Positions 43,280-52,251 of a stretch of DNA of 64,000 nt are shown in pieces (positions within the stretch are counted from its first letter, which is position 1; each line of letters begins with the position of its first letter). The translations under genes were made by a program, and so were the position numbers. The notes beneath the pieces are model-generated. The model had not been told where the DNA came from. It saw only the letters and a program-made list of their open reading frames with translations, and did no database searches. The stretch is from assembly GCA_038200275.1 (NCBI GenBank), contig JBBPYC010000075.1, forward strand, positions 17,471-81,470. Reading direction: 5' to 3'. This DNA is from JBBPYC01 sp038200275. Lineage in GTDB: Bacteria > Pseudomonadota > Gammaproteobacteria > Burkholderiales > Burkholderiaceae_C.

Positions 43280-45490
43280 ATGAACAAACGAGCTATTTCT
43301 CAGTTGCTGGCGCTGCCGCACCACTTGCGTCTGGTGGCTCTGTCCGGTGCCCTGACGCTCGTCGCCTGTGGTGGCGGCGGTGGCGGCAGCGACGCCATGA
43401 ACACGCAGCCTGCACCGTCGCTGCCACCCGTCGTGAATGACCCGCAACCCGAGCCGGTGCCGCCGCCGGTCGCACTCAAAGGCACGCTCTCGGTGCTCGC
43501 TGGCTCACTCGGCGGCGCAGGCAATCTCGATGGTGCGGGCACCGCTGCGCGCTTCAACTACCCGTCGGGGCTTGCGGTCGGGCCGGCGGGCGATTTGTAT
43601 GTGGCCGACACACTCAACCGTCGCATCCGCAAGGTCACGCCCGCCGGGGTCGTCAGCACGGTCGCTGGCTCGGGTCAGTTGGGCTATGCCGATGGGCCGG
43701 CTGTGCAGGCATCGTTTTGTACTCCCACCAGCGTGGCAGTCGGCCCCGACGGCAGCGTTTTCGTGGTGGACAGCCCCACGGTGCGCAAGATCGACCCTGC
43801 CGGCAACGTCAGAACCCTTGCAGGCGCAACCACCAGTGTTTGTGACCGGAGGGGCCCATTTATCGGCGGGGTTGCGCCAAAGTCACCCATTGCTGTCGCA
43901 GTCGACGCATTGGGCGTTGCCTACATCACCGACGCATTCGCCCATGCGGTCTATACGCTCACGCCGTCCGGCACGTTGAGCGTGCTGGCCGAGAACATCG
44001 ACCCCTTCACCAACCCAATTTTCTCGGGCTACCAGGGTCCCGTCGGCATCGCACTCGATGCGAACCGCAACGTCTTCGTGACCGGCTCGCAGCCCAACGT
44101 CGGGCTCGGTTCCCGCAACATCCTGCGCATCACGCAGACGGGCGAGATCACGACGGTGCTGCCGGCGTCTGCCGCGCTTGGCGCGATGGGTGGTCTTGCC
44201 AGCGACGCGGCCGGCAACTTGTACGGCGTGGACTCGGTTCTTCGGGTGGTGCGCAAGGTCACACCAGCCGGCAACATCTCGATCATTGCCGGGCTGGACG
44301 ACTACTACGAGCCGGGGGGGCGGATACGAGGCAGCGTGGATGGCCCGCTGGGCACGGGCCGGCTGGCCGCGCCGCAAGGCGTTGCGGTGGCGGCAGACGG
44401 CACGGTCTACGTGTCGGATGCGGAGTCGGACCCCGAGGCCTACACCATCCGCCGGATCGATGCGACCACGGGCGTGCTCTCGACCCTCGTCGGTCGGGTG
44501 CCACGGGGTCCTTTCTTCGGGCCGCATGCCACCGATCGGGCAGGCAACGTGTTTGTGGCGGTGCCCGTGTTGGACAGCGCCAACGGGCAGATCCGGCAGT
44601 ACGCAGTTCTACGCATCACACCGGACGGAACAGCGACCACGCTGGTGCCGGGTGGCTTGTATGGGCCACGCGGCATGGCGGTCGACGGCGCCGGGAATCT
44701 CTTCGTGGCGGATGCCCGAGGGTGCTACCCAGGCGTCGTCTTCTGCGCAACAACGCCCACGGTGGTGCGCAAGATCACGCCGCAGGGTGAGATGTCGGTA
44801 TTCGCGGGGCAGTCGGAGGGCGCCGGCACGCTGCCTCGCCCTGACATAGACGGCATTGGCAATGCGGCGTCGCTGAATGGCATACAGGGCATGACGATCG
44901 ATCCGGTGGGCAATCTGTACCTTGCTCAGTACTACGGCGCGCCGCTGCGCAAGATCACACCGGAGGGCGTCGTCTCCACCATTGCCGTGACCTTGCCCGG
45001 CACGGAACAGTTTCTCAACGCAGTGGCAGCCGATGCGGCTGGCAACATCTTTCTGACTTCCTGCGCAAGGCCCAAGATGTCCGAGAGGGAGCCGCCGAAC
45101 GCAGCGATCTTCAAAGTGGATCCAAGCGGCAACCTCACCCAACTTGCCGGCTCTCTGACGGAAGTCGGTTATGTGGATGGACCCGGTACACAAGCACGAT
45201 TTGCGGCGATTCGGGGAAGTACCTTCGGGGTAGGCGCTGTGTGTCCGAGCGGCCTGACGCTTGACACCGCGGGCAACCTCTACGTCGCCGATACCGGCAA
45301 CCACGTGGTGCGCAAGATCACGCCCCAAGGTGTGGTCAGCACGGTGGTCGGCCAACGGGGCGTGCGCGGGATCGCACCCGGATCCTTGCCGGCCAGCTTG
45401 CAGCAGCCGAGGGGCGTGAGCTTCGACGGCGCGGGCAATCTGTATGTCTTGTCCGCTTATGGGCTGGTGAAGGTGCAGTTCCATCAGTGA
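43280..45490 (+). CDS. NHL-repeat lipoprotein, tandem paralogue
   Basis: A 736-residue lipoprotein with lipobox LVAC (Cys30), then a Gly run and a Pro/Val-rich linker. It has no Ig-like domain; the propeller begins at once (LSVLAGSLGGAGNLDGAGTA, residues ~72-91) and repeats motifs like AGNLYVAD and VRKITPQGVVSTV to the end. It is homologous over most of its length to the preceding gene and to the decayed copy after it, showing gene duplication. Start ATG at 43280 is set by the signal peptide; there is a frame back to 43232. The final stop overlaps the next frame by four bases. Confidence 0.85.
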   Translation: MNKRAISQLLALPHHLRLVALSGALTLVACGGGGGGSDAMNTQPAPSLPPVVNDPQPEPVPPPVALKGTLSVLAGSLGGAGNLDGAGTAARFNYPSGLAVGPAGDLYVADTLNRRIRKVTPAGVVSTVAGSGQLGYADGPAVQASFCTPTSVAVGPDGSVFVVDSPTVRKIDPAGNVRTLAGATTSVCDRRGPFIGGVAPKSPIAVAVDALGVAYITDAFAHAVYTLTPSGTLSVLAENIDPFTNPIFSGYQGPVGIALDANRNVFVTGSQPNVGLGSRNILRITQTGEITTVLPASAALGAMGGLASDAAGNLYGVDSVLRVVRKVTPAGNISIIAGLDDYYEPGGRIRGSVDGPLGTGRLAAPQGVAVAADGTVYVSDAESDPEAYTIRRIDATTGVLSTLVGRVPRGPFFGPHATDRAGNVFVAVPVLDSANGQIRQYAVLRITPDGTATTLVPGGLYGPRGMAVDGAGNLFVADARGCYPGVVFCATTPTVVRKITPQGEMSVFAGQSEGAGTLPRPDIDGIGNAASLNGIQGMTIDPVGNLYLAQYYGAPLRKITPEGVVSTIAVTLPGTEQFLNAVAADAAGNIFLTSCARPKMSEREPPNAAIFKVDPSGNLTQLAGSLTEVGYVDGPGTQARFAAIRGSTFGVGAVCPSGLTLDTAGNLYVADTGNHVVRKITPQGVVSTVVGQRGVRGIAPGSLPASLQQPRGVSFDGAGNLYVLSAYGLVKVQFHQ

Positions 45491-46609
45491 ACAGACCACT
45501 TCTTCAAACTTCATTCACCACATCACAAGGAACCGGAACAACCATTCAAACCACGTCCTCATCGCCGGCTGCGCTGCGCCGGCCCAGCGCTGCACCGAAG
45601 TTGCCAGCCGCCATCGCGGTCGATGCACTCGGCATCGCCTACATCGCCGAGACCTTCGCCGGCGCGGTCTACACGTTGACGCCGTCCCGCGCGCTGACTC
45701 TGTTGGCCGGCAGCCAAGACGCCACCCAGAGCGACCCGGACCTGCGCTATCCCGTAGGCATCGCGCTGGCCGCAGCGCGCAACGTCTACGTTGCGGACAG
45801 TTCGACCAGCAGCATCGTGCGCATCACGCAGACGGGCCAGATCATGACGGTGGTGCCGGCCTCGGCCGCGCTGGGCATCCCGAACGACGTTGCACGCGAC
45901 GTGACCGGAAATCTGTATGTCGTGGACTCGAGGCACGATGTGGTGCGCAGGATCACACCGACTGGCATTGCGTCGATCATCGCGGGCCTGGAAAACGACT
46001 CGATTCAGGATGCCAGCGTCGATGGCCCGCTGGGCACCCAACCGACTGAGTCGGCCGCAAGGCATTGCTGTGGCTGCCGATGGCACGGTGTACGTCTCGG
46101 ACGGCTCTGACACGATCTGCCGCATCGATCCGGTCACCGGAAACCTATCGACCTTTGTCGGGCTGGGGACGCCGAGCGTCACCGCCTTTGGTGACTATCA
46201 CGCAACTGACCTTGCCGACAACGTATTCGTTGCCGTGCGCACAGCGAGCTATCCCGACGAATATGCGATTCAGCGCATTGCTCCGGACGGGATGGCCACT
46301 ACGCCGGCGCCCGGCGGCTTGAACGGACCGCGTGGCATGGCGACCGACCGCGCTGGCAATCTGTACGTGGTGGATGTTCCAAGAGAAGATTCCTACACGT
46401 GCTTGCGATGCGGCTTTACCACCGCCATGCGCAAGATCACGCCCCAAGATGTGGTCAGTACCGTGGTCGGCCAAAAGGGCGTGCGCGGGATCGCACTGAG
46501 GCCTTTGCCAGCCAGCCTTTCAGCACCGACGGACGTGAGCTTCGACGGTGCGGGCAATCTGCTGATTGGCTCAAAGCATGCGGTATTGAAGGTACAACTT
46601 GAAAACTGA
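45487..46609 (+). pseudogene. Truncated and frameshifted third NHL-repeat copy
   Basis: A third paralogue, without signal peptide, lipobox or the first ~200 residues of its neighbour. From about 45595 it aligns to the second gene (VDALGIAYIAETFAGAVYTL versus VDALGVAYITDAFAHAVYTL). Around 46035-46055 there is one extra base relative to the second gene (after GATGGCCCGCTGGGCAC), so the propeller continues in another frame (GIAVAADGTVYVSDGS onward) to a stop at 46607-46609 after KVQLEN. A 5' deletion plus a frameshift make it a pseudogene. A sequencing error at the shift cannot be excluded, but the missing secretion signal would remain. Confidence 0.8.
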
Positions 46610-46823
46610 GTCGCGTCGCGCGCGGTGTGCACCCCGGTAATCAATCAAACATAGCCCGCTGTCTACGGGCTCGGCCCGGATCCGCTGAGCGGGGCTGCGG
46701 TCTCGCTCCGTGTCTCCCATGTCGCCAACAGGTAGATAGCCAACACGCCTGACAAATTGACAGCGAGTTCTGCATGACGCGATGCGGGCCTCTTGCCGAT
46801 TTTTCCTTTGCCGTGTGCATCGC

Positions 46824-47225
46824 TCAAGCGATTGCACCTTCCGGATCGGCCGAGCGCCGGCTGAGCGCCTTGGACTGCGCTGCTCGAACATGGGCGGCAT
46901 CGAACTTTTCCAGCCTCTCCAACACGACCTTGTCGGACGGCGCCGAACTGCTTCCTTCAAGCATTTCGAGAACAGGACGAAACTTGTTCCAACTGTAGTC
47001 GCGACGATCGGCATAAGTGCTGTGCTTGTATTTGATGAATTGCCAGAACTGCGGCAAGTTTCTACAGGCGCGCAAAAACTTCGGCATCACCGGCTCAAGC
47101 GCCGAGTCGGACAACATCATGTGACGCAGACGCATGTACTTCGCATCGTTTTCACTGCCGCCTGTGGCATGCGAAGTCAGAAAATCCTGAAGCGCTTCCG
47201 CTTGGTGCAACAGATCGTTCGCCAT
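46824..47225 (-). pseudogene. Truncated Abi-like gene (N-terminal domain only)
   Basis: A 133-residue frame starting MANDLLHQAEALQDFLTSHA. The block RACRNLPQFWQFIKYKHSTY followed by ADRRDY and FRPVLEMLE resembles the N-terminal domain I know from AbiJ-like and other abortive-infection proteins. The last residues (ALSRRSADPEGAIA) look like the start of a second domain, where family members continue with a T-x-A-R-T-L-L-E-type helix, but here a TGA stop follows at once. The expected C-terminal effector is missing and the next 200 bases contain no match in any frame. It starts 16 bases after rsmE on the same strand. Domain naming is from memory and moderately sure. Confidence 0.55.
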
Positions 47226-47241
47226 GCAAGTTGCTTGGTGA

Positions 47242-47973
47242 CTATTGAATCGACAGGTATGCCAGCGCCGCCAACATGGCTGTCTCTACGCGCAGCACGC
47301 GCGACCCCAGGGACATCGGTGCGAAGTCGGCTGTGATCAGCATGTTTTCTTCGCGCTCAACCAACCCGCCCTCGGGCCCGCCAACGATCCACGCGGGGAC
47401 TTCGCTGCCTATCGCTGGGCCTTTGCGCGGCGCGGCGGTGGCGCGCAAAGACAACACCCATCGCATCGCGCCATCAAAATCGTCGGCCCAATCGCTCCGC
47501 GCCAACCAATCCGGCAATGCCTGCACCGGATGCACGCGTGGCACCCGATTGCGGCCGCATTGCTCGCAGGCGGCAATCGCGATGGCCTCCCAGTGAAGGC
47601 GTTTTTTGTTGGCGCGCTCGCCGGACAAGCGAAGCACGGTGCGCTCGGTGACGAGCGGCTGGATGCTGGCGACGCCGAGTTCGGTGGCTTTCTCCACCAG
47701 CCAGTCCATCCGGTCGTTGGCCGGCATGCCGACGGCCAGATGCACAGCACGCACCGCTTCGCGCTCTGTGACGGTGTGGGCGCCGACCTGCACCTGCACG
47801 TCGCTGCGGCCCATGCGTTCGACCAATGCTGTGTACTCACCACCCTGCCCGTCGAACAGCGTGATCTCGGCGCCCGGTTGCAGCCGTAGCACCTGCACGT
47901 GCCGCGCGGCGCCGGCGGGCAACGCGATGCGGGCATCGGGCTGCAAAGGGTCGGGGACGTGGAAGCGCGGCAT
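47242..47973 (-). CDS. rsmE: 16S rRNA (uracil-1498-N3)-methyltransferase
   Basis: A 243-residue SPOUT-class methyltransferase that modifies U1498 of 16S rRNA using SAM. It has the N-terminal PUA-like part (HVPDPLQPDARIALPAGAARH), the signature KATELGVASIQPLVTERTV, and the knotted SAM site with VGGPEGGLVERE and SLGSRVLRVETA near the C-terminus. Length is normal. It is followed closely by the truncated Abi-like gene and divergent from the plus-strand neighbours by a hairpin repeat. Confidence 0.95.
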   Translation of the reverse strand: MPRFHVPDPLQPDARIALPAGAARHVQVLRLQPGAEITLFDGQGGEYTALVERMGRSDVQVQVGAHTVTEREAVRAVHLAVGMPANDRMDWLVEKATELGVASIQPLVTERTVLRLSGERANKKRLHWEAIAIAACEQCGRNRVPRVHPVQALPDWLARSDWADDFDGAMRWVLSLRATAAPRKGPAIGSEVPAWIVGGPEGGLVEREENMLITADFAPMSLGSRVLRVETAMLAALAYLSIQ

Positions 47974-47993
47974 GAACGGAGATAAGCAGTCTG

Positions 47994-48050
47994 CTATTTA
48001 TAAGATAGCTATAAATGAATATAACGCCTGCGCTTGAAGCGTTTTTTCTT
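47994..48050. repeat. Small hairpin repeat, Comamonadaceae-like, copy 2
   Basis: ATTTATAAGATAGCTATAAAT contains perfect 7-base arms (ATTTATA / TATAAAT). It is followed by CGCCTGCGCTTGAAGCGTTT and a T-rich tail. The layout (TGCTAT, A/T stem, ATAGCT, then a TGCGCTTG segment and T-run) resembles a short repeat frequent between genes of Comamonadaceae, and loosely matches 40826-40842. It lies just upstream of rsmE (start at 47973) and downstream of amgK, so it could end the amgK transcript. Confidence 0.45.
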
Positions 48051-48193
48051 AAAAATATGGTGCGGACGACCCGAAGCACAGTCAGCGATTGGGGATGGGG
48101 AGGGGGATGGCTGCAGCGACCGCGCGCCGCGGTGTCGGCCGCCGCCCTTTACAGCATGACGTTGTGGTCCTCAACCACACGGGAGCTCCAGCA

Positions 48194-49339
48194 CTACATC
48201 CGCCCGAACGCAAACCCCGTAGCGGCTGCACTGCCTTCGAGCTTGTCGATCAAGCGCAGCAGCGGCGTCAGCTCGCGATAGCGACCAGCGGTAGCGCGGA
48301 TGTAGCCGATGAAGCGCGACGCATCGGCCAAGTACTTGGGCTTGCCGTCACGCAGGGTCAGCCGCGCGAAGATGCCGGCGACTTTCAGATGACGCTGCAG
48401 GCCCATCCATTCGACCGCGCGATAAAACTCGCCGAAGTCGTCGCCCCAGCCAGACGCACTGTTCGCGCCGAGCAAGCCGAATTTTTTGGCGCGCTGCCAG
48501 TAGCGCACGGTCACATCGAGCACGAACTCTTCATCCCAGGAGAGGAAGGCGTCGCGCATCAGGCAGGCGATGTCGTAGCTGATCGGGCCGTACACCGCAT
48601 CCTGAAAATCGAGCACACCGACGCGCGGATCAGCGCCTGCGGGCAGCATCAGGTTGCGCGGCATGAAGTCGCGGTGGATGTAGACGGATGGCGCGGCGAG
48701 GTTGTGCTGCACGATGGTTGCAAACGTCTGGTCGAGCGTCGCGCGCATCGCCGTATCGATCGCCACGCCCTTGTGTCGCTCGATGTACCAATCCGGAAAC
48801 AGCGCGAGTTCGCGCTGCAGCAACGCTTGGTCGTACACAGGCAGCACGCCGGGCCTGGACGCCAGTTGCCAGTCGATCAGCGCATCGACGGCGCCCGCGT
48901 AGAGCGGCTGCGCGCTCTCAGCATCGGCCGGTTCAAGCGCGTCCATCAGCGTGCGCGCGCCCAGGTCGGTCAGCAGCATGAAGCCGTCGGCCTCGTTCCA
49001 GTCCAGCACCTGCGGCACGTTCAGACCCGCCTGCTGCATCAACTCGGCAATCTGTACGAACGGGCGGCAGTTTTCCTGGGCAGGCGGGGCGTCCATGACG
49101 ATGCGACTGGTCGCGGCGTCGCCTTCGGTCGGCGTGCAGTCAATCCGCAGAAAACGCCGGAAACTTGCATCGGCCGCCGCCACGCGCAGGGTTTGGGGTG
49201 CCAGCCCGGCGCGCGCTGCGAGCGGGTTCAGCCAGTGGTCGAACGCAGCGCGGCGCTCGTCGCTGGCCCAGAGGACGGGCGCAAATGCCACACCAGCGTG
49301 GGCCGTAGACGCGAAAGGGGGCATTTCAGAGGGTGTCAT
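48194..49339 (-). CDS. amgK: N-acetylmuramate/N-acetylglucosamine 1-kinase (AmgK-like aminoglycoside-phosphotransferase fold)
   Basis: A 381-residue kinase of the APH fold. The catalytic loop is SVYIHRDFMPRNLML and the metal-binding segment VGVLDFQDAVYGP; the N-terminal ADASFRRFLRI is typical of AmgK. AmgK phosphorylates recovered MurNAc or GlcNAc at C1 for peptidoglycan recycling; its partner uridylyltransferase murU is usually nearby but is not in the sequence before rsmE. It is divergent from lptD, a conserved arrangement. The N-terminal ~45 residues before the fold are longer than in pseudomonads. Confidence 0.88.
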   Translation of the reverse strand: MTPSEMPPFASTAHAGVAFAPVLWASDERRAAFDHWLNPLAARAGLAPQTLRVAAADASFRRFLRIDCTPTEGDAATSRIVMDAPPAQENCRPFVQIAELMQQAGLNVPQVLDWNEADGFMLLTDLGARTLMDALEPADAESAQPLYAGAVDALIDWQLASRPGVLPVYDQALLQRELALFPDWYIERHKGVAIDTAMRATLDQTFATIVQHNLAAPSVYIHRDFMPRNLMLPAGADPRVGVLDFQDAVYGPISYDIACLMRDAFLSWDEEFVLDVTVRYWQRAKKFGLLGANSASGWGDDFGEFYRAVEWMGLQRHLKVAGIFARLTLRDGKPKYLADASRFIGYIRATAGRYRELTPLLRLIDKLEGSAAATGFAFGRM

Positions 49340-49459
49340 GGATAATGCATTTTATGAACCCGCGCGCATTGTGGCCGCCTGCCGCCGCACCACGCCGGCT
49401 CCCTTAGGCTTAAGCGACACCCGCCGATTCCTTTCATTTCCGACCGATCGATCCGCCCG

Positions 49460-52177
49460 GTGTCACTCGCCTCCCCATTCGTTTTCTCTCCTCTGCGCAC
49501 CGCGCGGACGAGCACCGCCGGCACGGCCAAATCGTGGTTTGCGCGGGTGTCGGCCGCCGGCTTGATGACGGCCCCTCTGGTCCTTGCCCTTGGCGCCCAG
49601 CCCGGGCTGGCGGCGCAGAAGGAAAAGAAGAACGAGACGCGCACGCAGTCGGCTGCTGCACAAAAGAAAGACGCGCAAAAGGCATCCCCTGCCGCCAAAG
49701 GCGCCGGCAAGAGCGCACCGAGAGAAAGCGCCAAGGCGGCCAAAGCAGGCAAGGCAGAAAGGGCAGACCGCTCAGGCAAGGCGAACAAGTCAGACAGCAC
49801 GGCGAAGGCCGGCAAGGCCAGCAAAGCGACTCAGGCTGCCAAAGCCCCCAGCAAACCGCTCAAGCCGCTGCCGAGCGCTCAGGTCAATCCGCGGCTGCGC
49901 ACCGTCGACGCGCAACTGCCCACGCCGGCGCTGCGCACCACGCCGCAGCTGCGCGAGCTGCTGCCCGGCGCCACCCGACAGGGCGCACCGACCTTCATCT
50001 ACGGCGACCGCATCACTTCGCAGACCGATTTGCAGACGTCGGTGGAAGGCAGCGCCGAAGTGCGCCGCGGCGACACGGTGATCCGCGCCGATCAGCTGCA
50101 GTACCTCGCGCCGGAAGACCTCGCCAAAGCGCGTGGCAACATCTATCTGAACCGCGCAGGCAACGTCTATGAAGGCCCGCAGCTCGAGTTGAAGATGGAG
50201 TCGTTCGAAGGCTTTTTGCTGAATCCGAAATACCGGCTACTCGTCAACAACGCGTACGGCCAGGCGGACCGCGTGGTGTTCGTGGGGGAGAAAAAGGTCG
50301 CGATCGAAAACGCGACGTATTCGACCTGCCAACGCCAGCCTGGCCCGAGCTGGATGCCGGCCTGGGTGTTCCGCGCGGACAAGCTCGATCTGGACTTGAG
50401 CGAGGACACCGGAACGGCCGAGGGCGCGACGCTCGAGTTCAAGGGCGTGAAGACGCCGAAGCTGCCGGCGGTGTCGTTTCCGCTGTCGGAAAAGCGCAAA
50501 TCGGGGTTTCTGCCGCCGACCGTGCTGGTGGACAACCTGAGCGGTGTCGAACTGCTGCTGCCCTATTACTGGGACATCGCACCGAATCGGGATGCGACGT
50601 TCTATCCGTCCATCAAGTCGCGCCGCGGCGTCGATCTGGGCGGCGAGTTCCGCTATCTGGAAGACAACTACCGCGGCCAGGTGCGCGGCAGCTATATGCC
50701 GTACGACGCACTGCGCGGTGGGGCTGCGCGCTGGGGCACCTCGGTGCAGCACAACGGCGTTGTCAATTCGGGCATCGACGGCGTCGGGCCCCTCGGGCTC
50801 AACCTGAACGTGAACCGGGTCAGCGACGACAACTACTGGCGCGATTTTCCGCGGGGCTCCCCGTCGTTGGTGCAGCGGTTGCTGCCGAGCACTGGCTCGC
50901 TGTCCTGGGCGCGCGACAATCTCAGCGTGCGGGCTTCAGCGCTCAAGTGGCAGACGTTGCAGGACCCGGCCTCCCCGATCATCCCGCCGTATGACCGGCT
51001 GCCGCAGTTCACCGCGCGCTATTCGCGATTCGACGTGGGCGGCTTTGATTACTCGGTGGACGGCGACTACACGCGGTTTTCCGCCGACCGCGCGTTGACA
51101 AACCAGACCGACGCCCAGCGCAGCTTCTCGCTGGCGCAGTTGAGCCGGCCGTTTCTGGCACCGGGCTACTTCGTGACACCGAAGGTGCAGTTGCATGCGA
51201 CGCACTACGCGTTCGACGACATGCTGTCCAACGGCGCGACGTCGGCCGACCGCGTGGTGCCGACGTTCAGCCTGGACAACGGGCTGATCTTCGAGCGCGA
51301 TGCAAGCTTCTTCGGCCGCGCATTTCGCCAGACGCTCGAGCCGCGCGCGTTCTATGTCTACACGCCGTTCCGCGACCAAAGCCGGGTGCCGATCTACGAC
51401 ACGGCGCGGCACGACTTCAACTTCGCCAGCATCTACACCGAGAACGCGTTCGTCGGCAACGACCGCATCGCCGACAACAATCTGCTGACGCTGGGCGTCA
51501 CGACGCGGCTGTTCGATGCGGTCAGCGGGGCCGAGGCCGCGCGCTTCGGCATCGCGCAGCGGCTGCGTTTTCGGGACCAACGCGTGACGCTGCCGGGCGA
51601 AGCGCCAGTGACCGATCGCTTCAGCGATCTGCTGCTCGGCAACACCATCAACTGGACCCAGCAGTGGCGGATGGACACCACGGTGCAATACAACCCGAAG
51701 GCGGGCCAGTCGGAGCGGGTCTCGGTCGGTGGGCGCTACACGCCCAGCAATTACCGCAGCATCAGCGCGGCCTACCGTTTTCAGCGCGGCTTGAACAAAT
51801 CGATCGACATCGGCTGGCAATGGCCATTGAACGACCTGTTCGGCGACCGCGGCCAGGACCTCGGCCGCGGCCAGGGCCAGGGGCCGGGACGCTGGTACAG
51901 CGTGGGCCGGCTCAATTATTCGGTGCCGGACAAACGGCTGGTCGACGGCATCGTCGGGTTCGAATACGACGGCGGTTGCTGGCTCGGGCGCGTGGTGCTC
52001 GAGCGGTTGCAGCACACGCCCACTGCGGGCAATACGCGTGTCATGTTCCAGCTTGAGTTCGTCGGCTTCTCCCGGGTCGGCTCGAGCCCGCTGCAGACGC
52101 TGCGCACGAACGTGCCGCGCTATCAATTCCTGCGCGAGCAGACCACCACACCAAGCCGTTTCGGGAACTACGACTAG
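49460..52177 (+). CDS. lptD: LPS assembly outer membrane protein LptD
   Basis: A 905-residue outer membrane beta-barrel that inserts LPS into the outer leaflet. A long signal region ends near GAQPGLAA (~51). An unusual Lys/Ala-rich low-complexity stretch follows (~52-135), then the LptA-like jellyroll domain (~165-300, IYGDRITSQTDLQTSVEGSA) and the barrel (VSFPLSEKRKSGFLPPT onward) to the C-terminus. The start is GTG at 49460. The barrel ends VSRVGSSPLQTLRTNVPRYQ-like motif FSRVGSSPLQTLRTNVPRYQ, typical of the family. Cotranscribed with surA. Confidence 0.94.
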   Translation: MSLASPFVFSPLRTARTSTAGTAKSWFARVSAAGLMTAPLVLALGAQPGLAAQKEKKNETRTQSAAAQKKDAQKASPAAKGAGKSAPRESAKAAKAGKAERADRSGKANKSDSTAKAGKASKATQAAKAPSKPLKPLPSAQVNPRLRTVDAQLPTPALRTTPQLRELLPGATRQGAPTFIYGDRITSQTDLQTSVEGSAEVRRGDTVIRADQLQYLAPEDLAKARGNIYLNRAGNVYEGPQLELKMESFEGFLLNPKYRLLVNNAYGQADRVVFVGEKKVAIENATYSTCQRQPGPSWMPAWVFRADKLDLDLSEDTGTAEGATLEFKGVKTPKLPAVSFPLSEKRKSGFLPPTVLVDNLSGVELLLPYYWDIAPNRDATFYPSIKSRRGVDLGGEFRYLEDNYRGQVRGSYMPYDALRGGAARWGTSVQHNGVVNSGIDGVGPLGLNLNVNRVSDDNYWRDFPRGSPSLVQRLLPSTGSLSWARDNLSVRASALKWQTLQDPASPIIPPYDRLPQFTARYSRFDVGGFDYSVDGDYTRFSADRALTNQTDAQRSFSLAQLSRPFLAPGYFVTPKVQLHATHYAFDDMLSNGATSADRVVPTFSLDNGLIFERDASFFGRAFRQTLEPRAFYVYTPFRDQSRVPIYDTARHDFNFASIYTENAFVGNDRIADNNLLTLGVTTRLFDAVSGAEAARFGIAQRLRFRDQRVTLPGEAPVTDRFSDLLLGNTINWTQQWRMDTTVQYNPKAGQSERVSVGGRYTPSNYRSISAAYRFQRGLNKSIDIGWQWPLNDLFGDRGQDLGRGQGQGPGRWYSVGRLNYSVPDKRLVDGIVGFEYDGGCWLGRVVLERLQHTPTAGNTRVMFQLEFVGFSRVGSSPLQTLRTNVPRYQFLREQTTTPSRFGNYD

Positions 52178-52251
52178 CGGCGCAGCGCCTTTGAACCCGA
52201 GCTTGAACCCCGAGCGGGGTGCGGCAGACAACCCAGGATGACTCCAGCCCG

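Noticed and set aside
41400..46600. Periodic similarity considered as a DNA repeat or CRISPR-like array
   Set aside because: Period and content come from NHL protein repeats (DAAGN-x-VAD); spacing is irregular and there are no identical direct repeats with unique spacers.
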